A DNA stretch of 64,000 nucleotides. Origin: Apophysomyces variabilis (lineage: Eukaryota; Mucoromycota; Mucoromycetes; Mucorales; Mucoraceae). The notes under the pieces were generated by a model. That model did no database searches and was not told the origin of the DNA. It was given only the letters and a program-made list of their open reading frames with translations. The stretch is taken from the NCBI GenBank assembly GCA_002749535.1, contig MZZL01000409.1:488962-552961 (forward strand). Reading direction: 5' to 3'. This document shows positions 21,372-33,979 of this stretch, piece after piece. The translations under genes and the position numbers were made by a program. How positions within the stretch are numbered: position 1 is the first letter of the stretch; every line of letters starts with the position of its first letter.

Positions 21372-23021
21372 TTATGATTCGGATTCGCTTGATACAGTTG
21401 TAACAGATCTAGGATACAATATTAGAAACAGTCGCAAGCGAGCAATATTACATACTCTCGGTCATGGCTTCGTTTCCTCTTTCTTAACCTATGATTCGAT
21501 CATTATTAGATACTAATATTAGTCGGGAAAAAATGGTTACATACTTGGCAGAAACTATTTTTCTTCTTCGGGATCCAGCTATATCTTCTGCTCCATCCAG
21601 GTTGTCATCAGCATTCTTCTGCTCTGACTCACGTCTCTGGGGTGCTTGCACAGGTATTTCATCGCCATTGTCTCGACTTTCGTTCGACGCTGAAGATGCG
21701 ACTCGTTCTTTGTCGCCAGTGTCTTCGCTGTCACTTGTATCCAATCTTGAGCTTTTCCTGGTTCTGTGTAGTTCTCAATGGTTTAACCCTTGTCAAATTG
21801 ATAAGCGAACACGTATTCTCTTTACCTTGACGGTGCAAGGACTGTTGTCAGTGCACCCGAATTCTGAGAAGTTGCGGATGGTTTTTTCTGTATTGCCTTT
21901 CTTTTTATGCTTTTGCTTGGTTCGGCAGCTGGACCAGATGACGGCACTCTGCGTTTTCTGGTCGGTGTTTGCTCAGATTGATCCTCTTTCTCTTTCTCTT
22001 TGTCTTGCTCTTCCTCTTCCTCTTCCTCTTCCAAGGCTTCGCCTTCGGCTTCACTTTCTACCCCTTTTTCGGCCATATATTATTAACCCTCATCATCACC
22101 TGTTACTCTTATCCTACGTCGTTTTTGCAACTTGACTGTTAATAGCCGTATCTTCCGTTTCTTAGCATTGAGCAACTCTTTAAACTAAACGCGTTCCGGT
22201 ACGTTGAACTGATACAGGTACGGTTATTTCTCTGTACCTTTTGTATTAAGGATAGATCAGCCGCTACTTTCTCTCGCGTCATTTCTTGCACTTGCTTTTC
22301 CATTGTTTCTTTGAAGGCATTGAGATCGTTGTTTCGATCTGATAAAAATTGACGGCGTTCCTGTCAAGAAGCTTAGCGATGCTCATCGTCTCCAGATCTT
22401 AATATAATACCTTCGAATTGATGCTTTCTTTTACCGTATTTTCAAGCCAAATCTTCCAGAATTCTTTAGTTTTATCTTTGTGAACTTGTGGAAGTAGTAT
22501 TGTTCCAACTTGATACTTTTTTTAAGTTAAGATCAGACATAAAACATGGCAATAAGAAGATTACCGGTAAAGAAGGATCTATAAAACTGAGAAGCGTCAT
22601 CTGAAAAGTTTGTGTTATTAAGATGGCCCAAATTTGGAAAAAAGTAGCTCTCCCCCGGATGTAACCTTGCAGTGGTCTTTCTCTAGCGTAGTTTTCCATT
22701 CCATAGGTTGTCCTTCGAACTCATGCTGACCCTGCAGAGCCGACTGTACAAGAGCGGACAAAGCAGACGGAGACATGCCAGGTTTTCGGAAATCGTCCAG
22801 ATCATGTCGAGAAACTTTGGATCGCTGACGTTAAAATATTGTCTATTAAATGCAGCGCATGTACCTTTTACTTTCCAGAAACTCTCAAGATCATGAACGA
22901 GCAAGTTACATATCATAGTTGACTCATGCTGTGTTTCAAACTCGATGTTGTTTAACCATTCACAGTCAATATACAGTGCCTCATTGCTTAAAGTGCTTTT
23001 ATAAAAGTAATGCTCTCCCAT
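21372..23021 (-). CDS. Probable XLF/NHEJ1 (Nej1-type) non-homologous end-joining factor
   Basis: Ten exons in transcription order: 22872-23021, 22666-22824, 22565-22600, 22411-22515, 22238-22360, 22100-22175, 21826-22057, 21545-21763, 21456-21488, 21372-21408; all phases match, 389 aa. The N-terminal head reads WLNNIEF, then MICNLLVHDLESFWK and PGMSPSALSALVQSAL, the same order as the XLF head (strand, SDL..W helix, then a helix of paired aliphatics). Next come ILLPQVHKDKTKEFWK and a long charged coiled coil (FLSDRNNDLNAFKETMEKQV...), as expected for the XLF stalk. The tail is low-complexity acidic followed by several KRKR-type clusters, the last being KLRKRKRSHDRE; XLF C termini carry a basic Ku-binding motif. 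XLF bridges Ku and XRCC4-ligase IV at DNA breaks. Exons 4-6 and 9-10 are the least certain. The alternative is an XRCC4-like or other coiled-coil protein. Confidence 0.6.
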
Positions 23022-23599
23022 CAGTGTCAGTGAACGTGTTCGTTATGCAACATGATTGTTCCAAAATGCGGGCAATAATCCAATTCTAAACGCGGTCACG
23101 TCGTAGTGCACTGAGGATGTCTAAACTTGCTATCCCTGTGAAAGCACCGAGCGAACGATTTTCCATGATACTTTCAGACACGCAGAGTTACAAGGTATAA
23201 ATTATTTATGCTATCTTGGTACCTCGATGGAGCGTAAATTGAGGAGAGCAAGGCAGACTGGCAGATCAAAAGGAGGTTATCTGGATGTCAGCCTGTGCTG
23301 CTTACAAAGGTGCGTTCTATCGAAATACGAGTGTCACCTGCAGTATTGCTTCCATTGCACTCATTTGCATCACTCGTATGAGCACATGGATAGCCTTTAA
23401 CTTGTCCTTTCTGTGCAACTCCACGGACCGAAGGAGTTGATCTTATTAAAAACATTCAGGTTCCGACAGCGATGTAAGGTTGCGTGAATTTTGTGCGGCC
23501 ATCTGCAACCCATCATCTCCAAGCGGACTGCTTCCAGTGCGTCCGAAAGTTGCCAAGTTCATTCTCCACTTGTAGCTTTTTACTACGGAAAACGAGTAG
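23022..23599. other. Divergent intergenic region between the XLF-like gene and the proline-rich gene
   Basis: About 580 bp separate two divergently transcribed starts, so it probably holds both promoters. No motif stands out. A minus-strand frame at 23446-23760 is the antisense shadow of the next gene. Confidence 0.45.
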
Positions 23600-25126
23600 A
23601 TGGCAAAAGACAGCATGGCAGGATCACAATCACCAAGATGGCCTGATAGTCCCACAGCAGATCGACCACCGCGCAGTTCCATTATATCAAACATAGCCAA
23701 TATAATTGCTACTGCTACGCAATCCGCTTCTGACGAATTTGATCGACTGCGCGAATCCATTGGTCTCTGGACCCGGGAAGAACCGCATAGTCATAGATCG
23801 TTGCAAAGCACGTTGGTGCAGGTTAGTATATCTCGCGTTCAGATTCTTATTGTTCTCCTTTTCTTTTTTTTTTCTTTCGTTTGGTTCCAAACTTATTGAG
23901 AAAAGGATTATAGGAGAGATATCCGGAGCTATTGCACAACAGAGTAATCCCTGATCCGCTTCAATCCAGGGAAAGACGTGGTTTAAGTCAGGGAAAAGCA
24001 AGAAAATCAGTAAAAAGGTCAAGAGATGAATATCTAGCTGAGAATAATGGATCAGCAGTGGAAATGGAAGGGAAGGAGCATGCAGAACAGGCTGAGAGCG
24101 GTTCAGAGGACATGTTTTTGACTCCACCCGAGGATCTTGGAGAAAAATGTTCTTTTTTGCCTACAACTAGTGGAGTACAAGGGAGGGAAACTTCGGAAGA
24201 TAGCGCGTTCGGTAACCCAGTGGCAAAGCAACCCATCACGCCCGAGTTGGCCTACCGGTACCACGAGAGTCTTCAATTGGAAGCAGAACGTGTAGCCAAA
24301 TTGGAGCGAGATGTGCAATCAATCAAAGAACAGGTGAGAGAGTAGCAAAGGAGGTAGACGTTTTGACCATTGTGCTTATCGGGCTGCTGTATGTTTGATA
24401 TCTGATTAGATGGCTGATCTGGTGGCGTCCTCACCTTCAGCTTCGTCTACTCGAAGCGTAAGAACAGTTCGTTTCTCACCTCTGCCAAAGCACGCTGCAA
24501 CTCCCCCGCCGCCTCCTCCTCCATCTTTCAGTCTACCACCTAACTCACCTGTCCCTCGACCACCGCCTAGCGGTTCTCTCCTTCTCCGCCCCCGTTCAAC
24601 AGACAAGGCGAAGGTAACGAAACCTAACGTGCGCATTTCGGCCCATGGGTTAGTAGGAGCTCAAAAGGTCCTTCCGTCCTCTCCTTTTGTACGAACAGCA
24701 TTGCAGCAACCAAGTCGAGCGCCAGATGATAAGCACAGAGATTCGATGAGAGAAATTATCGGACAAATACCTAACGTGAAGTTACGTCGAACAGATATCA
24801 TACGGTAGGAGTATTCTTTCATTGCCCTTCCTGTTTGCTAACCAAAAGTGAGTTTGGATGACACAGATATCCCGATGGAACTAGCAAACCAAATCCTTTC
24901 TGGGACGAAATATATAACAGATCAAAGCGACTCCGTCGACCAGCAAGTGAAATTATTGGTAGGTTCCAACGGTTGCTTTTCTTTTTTTCATTTGGAATTA
25001 AAAGAAAAAAATTGCGTACTAAAGGAGGGAGGATTTGCAGACATAGATTCTAAACCGAGCGAGTTGTCATCATCACCCCCACTTCCATCTAAGCGTGCGC
25101 GTCCGAATCCCAACAGTGAAGGCTAA
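23600..25126 (+). CDS. Proline-rich coiled-coil protein, possibly mitochondrial-fission-regulator (MTFR1)-like
   Basis: Five exons (23600-23821, 23914-24333, 24410-24804, 24853-24958, 25025-25126) give 414 aa. The N-terminal part is polar (QSASDEFDRLRESIGLW); a short coil at about residues 190-225 (ESLQLEAERVAKLERDVQSI) runs straight into a proline tract (TPPPPPPPSFSLPP), then a basic region and MREIIGQIPNVKLRRTDI. Coil, polyproline and a following (L/I)xxxNxVKLR motif in that order are what MTFR1/MTFR2 proteins show, but the downstream SPGGTP element of that family is absent, so the assignment is weak. The C terminus ends PSKRARPNPNSEG. Exon 4 uses the acceptor GTGAG; other junctions are standard. 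Confidence 0.62.
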
Positions 25127-25400
25127 TGTATCAAGGTTATTATTGTTACAGCGCAATTTTTTTGTGAAAAAAAAAGTTCCTTAAAAAGACAAAAGACAGG
25201 TTGCACAAAGTATGCCAAGGACTCACGGATACCCTTTAAGCCGAACCACGCCGTTTCATTCAATACTTCTCTTTTTCTCACTTTTTACATCTTGCAGCCT
25301 ATTTGTTTAGATTACCTTATTCTTTCTCTTCTCTTTCTCTCTCTTTCCTCTTCTTTTCCTTTTTTTTGTTCTATTTGCGGTAAAACCGAACAGAAAACTA

Positions 25401-26356
25401 ATGGCAGACTGTTGCTCAAGGTCTCATTATATTAGTCTTATAAAAATCTCAGATGGCGAACTGAGCTGACTTTTTGATGTGTAGACTGAGCAGGTGGTAT
25501 GTGATTATTACCAACATGTTGTTTGCATGCCTTGGCCTTGCCTTCCTTATTTTCGGATTAATTGGTTATAAAAACGGATTCAAGGGATCAACACTTTTTC
25601 CAGATCTCATTTTCATACGTATGTCTGGAACACACTTTTCCCCAATAGTTCTATCCTATTCACTCTTGACGCAGTCATTCCGATCCTTGGAGCGATTATA
25701 CTTGTCATAGCCATTATTGGCATTGCGAACGCCTTTGTGCAGCGCACCGTATTAATATCCATCTATATCATTCTTGTTATCGTCGCCTTGATATATCAGA
25801 TCATCATTGGCGTCATGGTGTATCAAAAAGCAAACAATCCGTCCAACTATCTTGCCGCTTTCTGGAACACATCTGCAACATCAGAACGAGTGACACTGCA
25901 GACAGAGGTAAAAAGAAATAGCTGCGCGTTCTAAGCCAAAAAGCGTTATTGACCTAGGAACCGCTGACCATGACTTTTTTTTATTCTATTTTTTTGGTGT
26001 TTTTATTGCTTCTTCCAAAAACAAACCACCAACAGTTTGAATGCTGTGGTTATAGCAATGCTATGGACCACCCAGCATTGACATCCCAATGCGATCCACA
26101 TAACACCACTGTTTCTATACCACCCTGTTACTATGAACTTAATGCTTACGCAAGGAGTTACTTTAAGAAGCTTTACTTGGTGCTTTTTGCCGGTCTTACG
26201 ATGGAGATATTAGCATTATCAAATGCTATTACGATGTTATGTACAAAGAAAATGGATCGACGAAAATCAGGATACAGATTGGATGATATATCCTCAACCA
26301 GGATCGGATCCTACAGAAAGGAGAACGGTTCATCTCCACCTACTAGGTCATCTTAA
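25401..26356 (+). CDS. Tetraspanin-family protein
   Basis: Four exons (25401-25420, 25485-25618, 25675-25907, 26036-26356) give 235 aa. Exon 1 is only 20 nt (MADCCSR) and is needed to supply a plausible start and the N-terminal cysteines. Four hydrophobic helices are visible: VIITNMLFACLGLAFLIFGL, IPILGAIILVIAIIGIANA, VLISIYIILVIVALIYQIII, and LYLVLFAGLTMEILALSNAI. The large loop between helices 3 and 4 contains the diagnostic CCG motif (QFECCGYS) plus two further Cys (SQCDP, PPCYY), matching the minimal tetraspanin disulfide set. The cytosolic tail is Ser/Arg-rich. Tetraspanins organise membrane domains; fungal Pls1 types act in polarised growth, but which subgroup this is cannot be told. 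Confidence 0.82.
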
Positions 26357-26648
26357 TGTAATAACCCAAAGCAGAAGAAGAACAAGAAAAAAGTAAGAAA
26401 AAAAGTTCAAAATATATACATACGTATGTATATTTCAAGTGATATATTCTCTATTTTGGCTTTTTCTTTCTTTCTCTCTCTCTATATATATACATATATA
26501 TTTATATTCTATGGGTACATATTAGAAAAATCAAAGAAATTAGAAACGTGGCAATGTAGAAAAGGGTCAAAGTTGGGGGAATGTGTAAGGTGTAAAAAAG
26601 AGAGCGCCGTCAGCGGAAGATCAAAAAGGTTAGGATCTTCCCGACCTG

Positions 26649-27600
26649 TTACACCAAGGATCGAAATTGCTCGGGGCCCTTGAGGGAAAGGGAGTGTGGT
26701 TTCCCCAAGGCAATTTGGTTTGCGTACGAAAGATAAGTGTTCCACACGATCGAACCACAGCTACTAAACAAAGGTCGATAGATGGCGGGGATGACCGAGA
26801 AATTGACGAGGTTCAGCATTGGCCAGAATTGATAACTATTCTTCAACGTGGTTGTATAGCTCTAAACCACATCGATATTAGTTACAAGTCATGGCTTGTT
26901 CGCTCTCTCTCCCCCCCCCAACACCTTTCCTCTTTCTCCTCCGTCTTTCTCCTTTTTGAACTTTATCTTTCTCCTTAATTTCTTTTCTCTTGTTCCTCTT
27001 TGATACCTGATCAAATTTTTCATAGAGTTCGTTCATAGATCTCCCTTCCAACCAAGAGATGCCAGTAAAGTACATGGCCAAGATAGTGGGTGCAAAGACC
27101 ACTTGATCGATGGCTAATCGAGCACCAACGGCTAAAATATAAAAGAAAATTTATTATTACAAATTTTAGACGCACGTGTAGATCAAATGCTATAGAAATC
27201 TATATTGAAAAAGGAAAAAAAAAAAAACTATATACACAAAACGAAGGAAAAGAGAAAAAAATGGATTTGGTGTGTGCGTGTACTTTACCTCCCACGGGAT
27301 GTTTGATAGTGACAGCGTTACTTAAAAATGAGAACCATTTGCTTACCACAGGACCATTGACGCAGAAAGCGTAGAACATGGCTCTTAATGAGCGTTGGGT
27401 GTCATGGCCTTCCCAACCTCGTTTCTCAATCATTTGCTGGGCAATCACATCACCCGTGGTGAACACAAAAGCTGAAGAGGTAGTAGTTTAATAAGACAAA
27501 GTTTTGTTTAAATGGTTGGAAGACTACCAGATTGAATGGCGGCTGTTCGTAATGGGTTTAGCATGAGTTGCCGTTGATAAGCACGAACGAGGGCACTCAT
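26649..27600 (-). CDS. SYM1: Mpv17/PMP22-family membrane protein (Sym1-like)
   Basis: Four exons (27528-27600, 27289-27471, 27007-27131, 26649-26861) give 197 aa, the same size class as Sym1 and Mpv17. Family blocks appear in order: YQRQLMLNPLRTAAIQSG, FVFTTGDVIAQQ, the RSLRAMFYAFCVNGPVVSKWF segment, RLAIDQVVFAPTILAMYF, and the signature NSYQFWPMLNLVNFSVIP with WNTYLSY at the end. Mpv17 and Sym1 form a channel-like protein of the mitochondrial inner membrane; relatives (PMP22, Woronin sorting proteins) are peroxisomal, so location is not certain. The gene is convergent with the tetraspanin gene, about 290 bp apart. Confidence 0.9.
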
Positions 27601-29406
27601 TATCTCCGAAATGACGAAGAAAATCCGGGGTACGTAGGGAAGGTAAAGAATAAGACCAGAGCCAGAAAGGGAGGACAGAGAAGTGTATGCGTTGTATAGG
27701 GTGTAAGAGTAAGCGAGTAATGTATGTGTGAGAATATGAGTGTTTGTTTGCAAAGCCCGTCGGGAGCCGAATGCCAAGAAAACTAAGTTAAGAGGGAGAA
27801 TTTTCATTCGCCCACTCTGTCTCTTTCTTCCTCACTCTGTTACTCTCTTTCTTTCTCTCTTTGTCATTGGACTTTGCCTCGTTCGTGATTTACATAAATG
27901 AATGATGACGTATAGGATTTACGAGTGGCAAATAGATGCGTAACTGTTACATCTCGGGAGATATATCAACTTGTGTGATTCATTCTCTTTTAATTGTACC
28001 ATATCACGAATGATCACTGTCTGTCTCGTGGGCAAAGACCACAAGGAAAAAATAAAAAGGGAAATTGCACTACTTTCGGAGTAATGGAGCTTGTCGTTTT
28101 CTCTATCTCTCGCTTTCTCTCTCGAATATCAGATCAAGACATCACAATGTGAATAGATGGCTTCATAATCTATGTACGTATCTATCCATTCCTGTATCTT
28201 TTTCTTTCTTTATTATATGAAGAAAAATGGAAGGTAGTTAATCAAACTTTAATGATGGAGAAGTTACCGGTTACTTTCTTTCCACAATATGTCAAAGCGG
28301 AATAGGAGGATTATTTTTTTTTCTTTGTGTGATGTGATCAATAGGAAAAGGCTATTTTCTATTATTAAGCAGGGCTGAAGAGGTCAAAAGAGAGACAGAG
28401 AAAGATAAAGTTTTGGGGGGAGAGACAGAGACTAGTTTTTGTGCTGAGCCAAAAAAAAAAAAGAAAGATTTAGGCTCTCTACATTTTTGTTTGTTGGGAC
28501 AACATTAAATATGTCTGTGCGATGCTTGGTATAGGTTGGAAGGAAGGGTTTTTTTTTTATTTTTATAACTGTATATAGTAAAGGGACATGATGCATCGTT
28601 CATTCGGAGTGGATTGTGTGGCGGGGCCAACCATAAACCAATACGTATGTATGGGACACGCTATTGAACCCATGTGCAAAAAAACAGACGAGCATTTGCA
28701 GATCTGGGTGCAGATGAACATTTTGTTGACAAGAGCCTGGATCAATGAATCAGTGGACAGTGAGTCTTTCCTGTTTTTGGGAGGAGAGATAGTTAGATAG
28801 AGAGCGTGTGTGTGTGTGAGGGGGGGGGGGGGGGTTTACCAAATGATCTGATGTTATTTGAATATCCTTGTCTTACAACATCTTTGCCTTATTCCGATCG
28901 TTGGACAGACCATATCACCGGTTCATTATTACGTTCAACTCAACTACATTCAATTCCACCATCCATCTTTTCTGTCTCGTCTGTGTCGAAAATGCATTCC
29001 AACGTAGTACACACACTACAGTAACTATCTCCAATCCTTCGTCCTACCTCTATATGAGTAGCAAAAAAAAACCCAAATCTTATTTTGGTTCGTTAAACTA
29101 AAATAATCCACGCTTGGCTTGCAAACCGCTTTTTCATGTATTTTATCCATCACATTTCCTATCCTACTAACTCTTCCTCTTTTTCTCTCTTTTCCCTTAT
29201 TCCTTGCTAAGTCTCATAACCCACTACACCTCTCTCGTCTCTTTTTTTTTTTCCTTTTTTTTTTGCTCCTTTCCTGCAGGTCAGCATTTGAGCCTTTCTA
29301 TCTCTTGCTCTTTCTCTTTCTCTGTTTCTCTCTCTCTCTTTCAGTGCCCCTCTAACTCTGCCTTTTTCTTTCTGCTATCATTACTATACTTTAATCCTTT
29401 CTTATC
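27601..29406. other. 1.8-kb intergenic region with simple-sequence tracts
   Basis: Between divergent Mpv17-like and Zn2Cys6 genes. It contains a (GT)n run followed by G13 near 28806-28834, several CT-rich stretches, and a long pyrimidine tract from about 29150 to 29400 running into the transcription factor start. Small frames at 28563-28800 on both strands have no family. Confidence 0.55.
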
Positions 29407-31534
29407 ATGCAGTCCTCTGATGAAACAACCAAGCAAAAACGAAACAGACCTTGTAAGTTTCTCTTGGCATAAAGAAAAGAAACCCAAGAACGTCATTTAT
29501 CTGATCTTTATTCTTCAATTTTTTTTTACTTAAAAAGGTGAAAATTGCCGTGCTCACAGACGAAAATGTATTGTGTTGGAAGGCACAATGTGTGAACGAT
29601 GTCGAAAAATGTATTTGCCCTGTCTTTTTAAGTTCACGGCAAAACCAAAATTGTCGAAAAAACCTTTGACGGTCTCGAAACGTAATCGTGTATTGGAAGA
29701 TATCTGGAACCTTGAGCTGCAGGTTACAGCCATGGAAGATATGCTAGAATCTTACGATATCGCGATCAATTTGCAACCACCGAAAAAGAAGAAACTCACG
29801 AGCCAAGAGGTACAATATCAGCAAGAAACCCAAACCTCTTCCACTTCTACTCCGCCTGCGAACAGCTGGAGTCTCGTTCTGAGTAGAAAAAAAGACGGCC
29901 TACGATTGGACACATCCGTTCGAACGGTTTCAGACATCGTCTATTTCTTAAATAACACCATCCGTCAACTCCTGGCGGAAGAGGTGCCTCATACAGCCCT
30001 CTATCACACTGACAGAAGCAACGCGTACATGGATGTTTTAATACCCATCCTCCCGATTGAACTCATGCTACGAAAGATGTTTCGGGACGCGATTGTCGCT
30101 AAGCAATATCTCAGAGATGAAGACTTTGGTGGGAACGAAGTCATCCTCTATCTTAAAGAACAGTTCATCGACACCTATTTTGGCTGTCAACTCTTTGCTT
30201 ATCCCGTCCTAGTCCGAGACTTTTTCAAACCCTATATCAAGCGCAACATGAACTCCATGCTTGCCAATGCCTTGGCCGCCGCGGTCGCCTATTCCCAATG
30301 CCAACATATTGATATCTCTAACTTTGGCTTCTCGCGCAAGGTCTTTGGGTCCTACGTTCGTCGGCAAGCCCGCGCCGAGCTTGAGTCGGTTCTTTTTGAC
30401 GAACCTACGCTGGATACCCTGATGACGCTCTGGTTTCTCCTCGAATGCACCTTTCTCACCTTGGACAGCAAGCAAGCAAGGACACTGACTAGTATGGGGT
30501 GGCGAATGGCCATCCTTCTCAAGGATACATATATCCCGATCCTGGCATACCCCAGCGAATATACCATGGAAGAACAGATCCTAGCAGAAGCATGGAGAAG
30601 AATCTTTTACCGACTCCGTTACTGCGAAATCTGCATGGATATTATCTACAATGGCCATGTGGACTTTACCGTGGTTTTACATGCCCATTCTGGTGTGGGC
30701 TACCCCGAAGCATTACCATGTGAGCGAGCGGACAAAGATATCTATCCCGCCGTCCAGTTTTTCCGCTTCGGTGTCCAATTAATGCTCCTACCGGAGCATC
30801 CCAGTGACGTTGGACAAGAAGCCAAGATAACCAGACATCGTTTGGATCTGGGTGTACTAGAAGAGACCCCGATGTCCCACATGGAACAAATGGAAATCGA
30901 AATGTCGAAGCTCTGGCTGAGCCTACCGCCCAGCTATCGCCTGAGTGATGGTCTGGTCGAATATATCCGACCGGAACGCATTCTAACCGCTCCGCTACAG
31001 AGTATGCGGATGAATTATTCCTTCTACTTGACCTGGATGAATATAGAGATCCGTATCATGGAAAGCCCGGCAAAAACCGATCTCTGTGGTGCTTCTCTAG
31101 ACAGACTCGATGGCGACCGCGCCCTCATCATCGTCTCGGTGTGTGTCGATGCCTTGACCCAGATATGCAATGCATTATACTATCGCTGGCCGTGTACGCT
31201 TGAACTGCATTGGCTCGTAGTCACCATCGACGTGATCACTCGTCTGACGGAATGTGCCAACGAGGCTATCCGAAAACGGGCAGTCAAGAACTTAGAGGTT
31301 GCTACAGCGCTTTTGCACCGATGCCGACATCAGTTTGCTGGCTGGTCTTACAGTGTTTGTACAAGTCCTGCCAGTTCCCAAACAAGTCTCACGAGCGATC
31401 ACAGCTCAGGAACCAATGATACCGATCTAACATTCGAAGGCAGGCCTCCACTTGAAGCGGATGAGGCAATACTATTTGACGTATTACACGAGAATGCCGA
31501 GCAATATTTTAAATCTCAAAATATTCTCTTTTAA
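29407..31534 (+). CDS. Zn(II)2Cys6 transcription factor with fungal-specific TF domain (paralogue 2)
   Basis: Two exons (29407-29452, 29538-31534) give 680 aa. The 85-nt intron splits the codon of the first zinc ligand: CCT T|GT, producing C-EN-C-RAHRRK-C-IVLEGTM-C-ER-C-RKMYLP-C (CX2CX6CX7CX2CX6C) at residues about 16-43. A coiled segment (VLEDIWNLELQVTAMEDMLE), a KKKK basic patch and a long helical domain follow, with FIDTYFGCQLFAYPVLVRDF and FDEPTLDTLMTLWFLLE matching the equivalent blocks of the gene at 10317. A nuclear DNA-binding regulator is expected; its targets are unknown. The two paralogues sit about 17 kb apart, on the same strand, with different intron positions in the zinc cluster, so the duplication is probably old. 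Confidence 0.88.
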
Positions 31535-33979
31535 TGACGGGGCACAAAAAAACTATAGCGTAGTTTCTACTTTGTACTATCTGTCTTCACTCCCTTGCTG
31601 TTCTCACACACAAAAACAGACTCTCTCTCTCTCCCACACATTCACTCTGCATGTTTGTTTTTGTGTATCGCTGTGTCTGTCCGCCCTGCTATTGACCGTA
31701 TTCCCTCCTTTCTTCTTTTGATTGCTTCCTTTGTATCTCCCTCAAAAACATCAAAACCTACTGTGTATATACAGTGTTTTCATAAATTGACATCGCATTC
31801 TCCCCAAGTCTCTATCGCTCTGACAGATAGAATGACTGACTGATGTCCTAATAAGTAATGTATCCCCTTATAGTTCTTTTTTCTTCTCTCTGTTTATGCT
31901 TTCCAAGTTGATAACTGCACATACAATAAACATATACTATAGAGCACAGCTATGCCATTTAAATACAAACGACATAAGAACTGCATTCATCAAGAATTTA
32001 CCAGGCAATATCGTATGCCTTCTCAGGGATTCCAGCTGCAGAACCCTCTGCTAGCAACAACGGGATAGGTTTTAGATAGAGATAGAGATGGGCAGAATTT
32101 TTTGAGACTTTTGGCTATTCTTTGTCTTATGGAATATGTTAGTCCTGGTTATGGTTATTTGATATTCTGCTGGATTGTAGTAGTGAACAATCTTCTCGGT
32201 ACTAGCTGTATAATTTAAGCAATACTAATTCCTGCAATAAGACAGCACCATTTTTTCTCTTATTTAAAGAAGAGCTGCGCTCGGTGTCCTGAAGTACAGA
32301 AAATGGTTGACCTATACCACAAGCAATGTGGACTGCTACCTCATTGACCTGAGAGAGGAGTACATGCAAGGTAAGTAGGGCGTCAACAGCTTGTCTAATA
32401 TAATTACAAACTCTTATTACAGGGTAATCGAATGCTTGGATTGCATGTTGTTCTTTCATTATCAGCTTCTATTGTAGTAATTGAACGTGAAGCCGAGAAA
32501 GGTAGCAAGTCCAAGTTAATGAATCTAGTAGCTCACCCTGACAGTCATGACACGGCATGCTATGGTATCGGGAAGGGGGATAAATTTCCCCAGCATGAAC
32601 TAGAACGCCAGTCAGAAGAACAAGATTTAATCATGAAATTACATGTATTAATGATGCGCCTGATTTTGTACTGGTTAATGGGTAGTAATACTATTTGCTT
32701 GAAGCAGGTGATCATTATCGACCTTGCGTTGTGTTTAGGATCAGTAGAACGGCTTGAGAAAAGGGAAACTCCTGTGAACAGATGACGGCAAACGCCATAC
32801 CCATTACGGTAGTTCCCCCGGTAAGTTCCACTAAAGAAGACTGTCTAAAGCTAAAAGTTATTGAAGGTTGGAAAAAAAAAGTGGGGATCAAATGATCGAG
32901 GACCCACTTAAGTTTGTAGACTGGAAGCACTATTAATTTTTCGATCAGTTGGCTGAGTTCACCATGAAACTTAACCTTGCTGAGCAAGTTTCCGACGTTT
33001 GCACAACTCATTGTGTGAAAAAGGATGGTGTCACTATTGCTGAATACAGACGATCTACGTGTCGCGCCGATTCTTTCGATAATTCAAAGGAGCATTGTGC
33101 TTCTATCAACTGTTCTATCTTCCTATGATGGCTGATCTCGGCATTCTTTCGTTTTCTTTTTTTTTTTTTGGCCTACACGATAACGGTGAAAGCGATATTT
33201 ATTTTCGAGCAGGCGTCGTTGTATGGTTTCTGGAAAGACGGATATTGCGTCGTATTCCTTTCCAGCCCTGCTGTATTTGTTACACTACAAATTTCCGCGT
33301 TTTCTTTTTTCCTACATTATTACATTACATGATGCGATCGCCCACAACCGGCCTCAGCCAAAAGTCCTACATAAGTCGTGTTACGGACGGAATAAGAAAA
33401 TTCAAGACAGCAAAAATCCACGTTTTCTGCAACGCATATATACAAGGATCGGTCTTAGGGATACCTTCCCCGTTAAGCAACCGTTTAATTTATTCTCTTT
33501 TTGGGTAACCTTGTAACCACATTACACGAACAGAGGAACCACGAATATGCCAGCTGGTATTACAAAGGCTACACAATGTCATTCCTCTGCACTTTCCGTT
33601 CATCATGTGAGTTACTTACCATGATAACGTTTTAGTTAGTTCAAACCCCAGGGACAATATCTTATCGGTGGTCGATGACTCTTTCTTTTTTTTTTTTGGC
33701 TTTCATTGTCAATTGGTCTAGAAATTGCGCCGCGCACACAAAGTCCAGAAAACGGTTATAGTACCACATTACACACAACAGAAGTGTACACAAGTACACT
33801 CTCTTTCCCCGCAAGAGCGAAGCAAAAAGTTATACACCAATTAATCGAATCTCGTGTATATTCCTTGTACTTAAAAATACATTGGTTTCAAACAAGAAAT
33901 GGGGGAGGAGAAAAGGCAAAACGCATGGAGATAGACGTGCATAGAGAGAGAGATAGAAAGGAAAAGACAAACTAAAGTT
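31535..33979. other. 2.4-kb region without an intact gene
   Basis: Short frames between 32.2 and 33.5 kb on both strands have no consistent protein character. An isolated minus-strand stretch at 32715-33011 (VELTGGTTVMGMAFAVICSQ) and a plus-strand one at 32432-32785 could be degraded coding sequence. Microsatellite-like CT and CA tracts occur near 31620. Confidence 0.4.

Noticed and set aside
23446..23760. 104-aa minus-strand frame
   Set aside because: It is antisense to exon 1 of the well-supported proline-rich gene.
28563..28800. Overlapping open frames on both strands
   Set aside because: Neither strand shows family similarity or splice partners; simple-sequence repeats lie next to it.
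28801..28840. GT repeat followed by a G13 run as a telomere-like element
   Set aside because: No repeated telomeric unit; a simple-sequence tract in a promoter region is sufficient.
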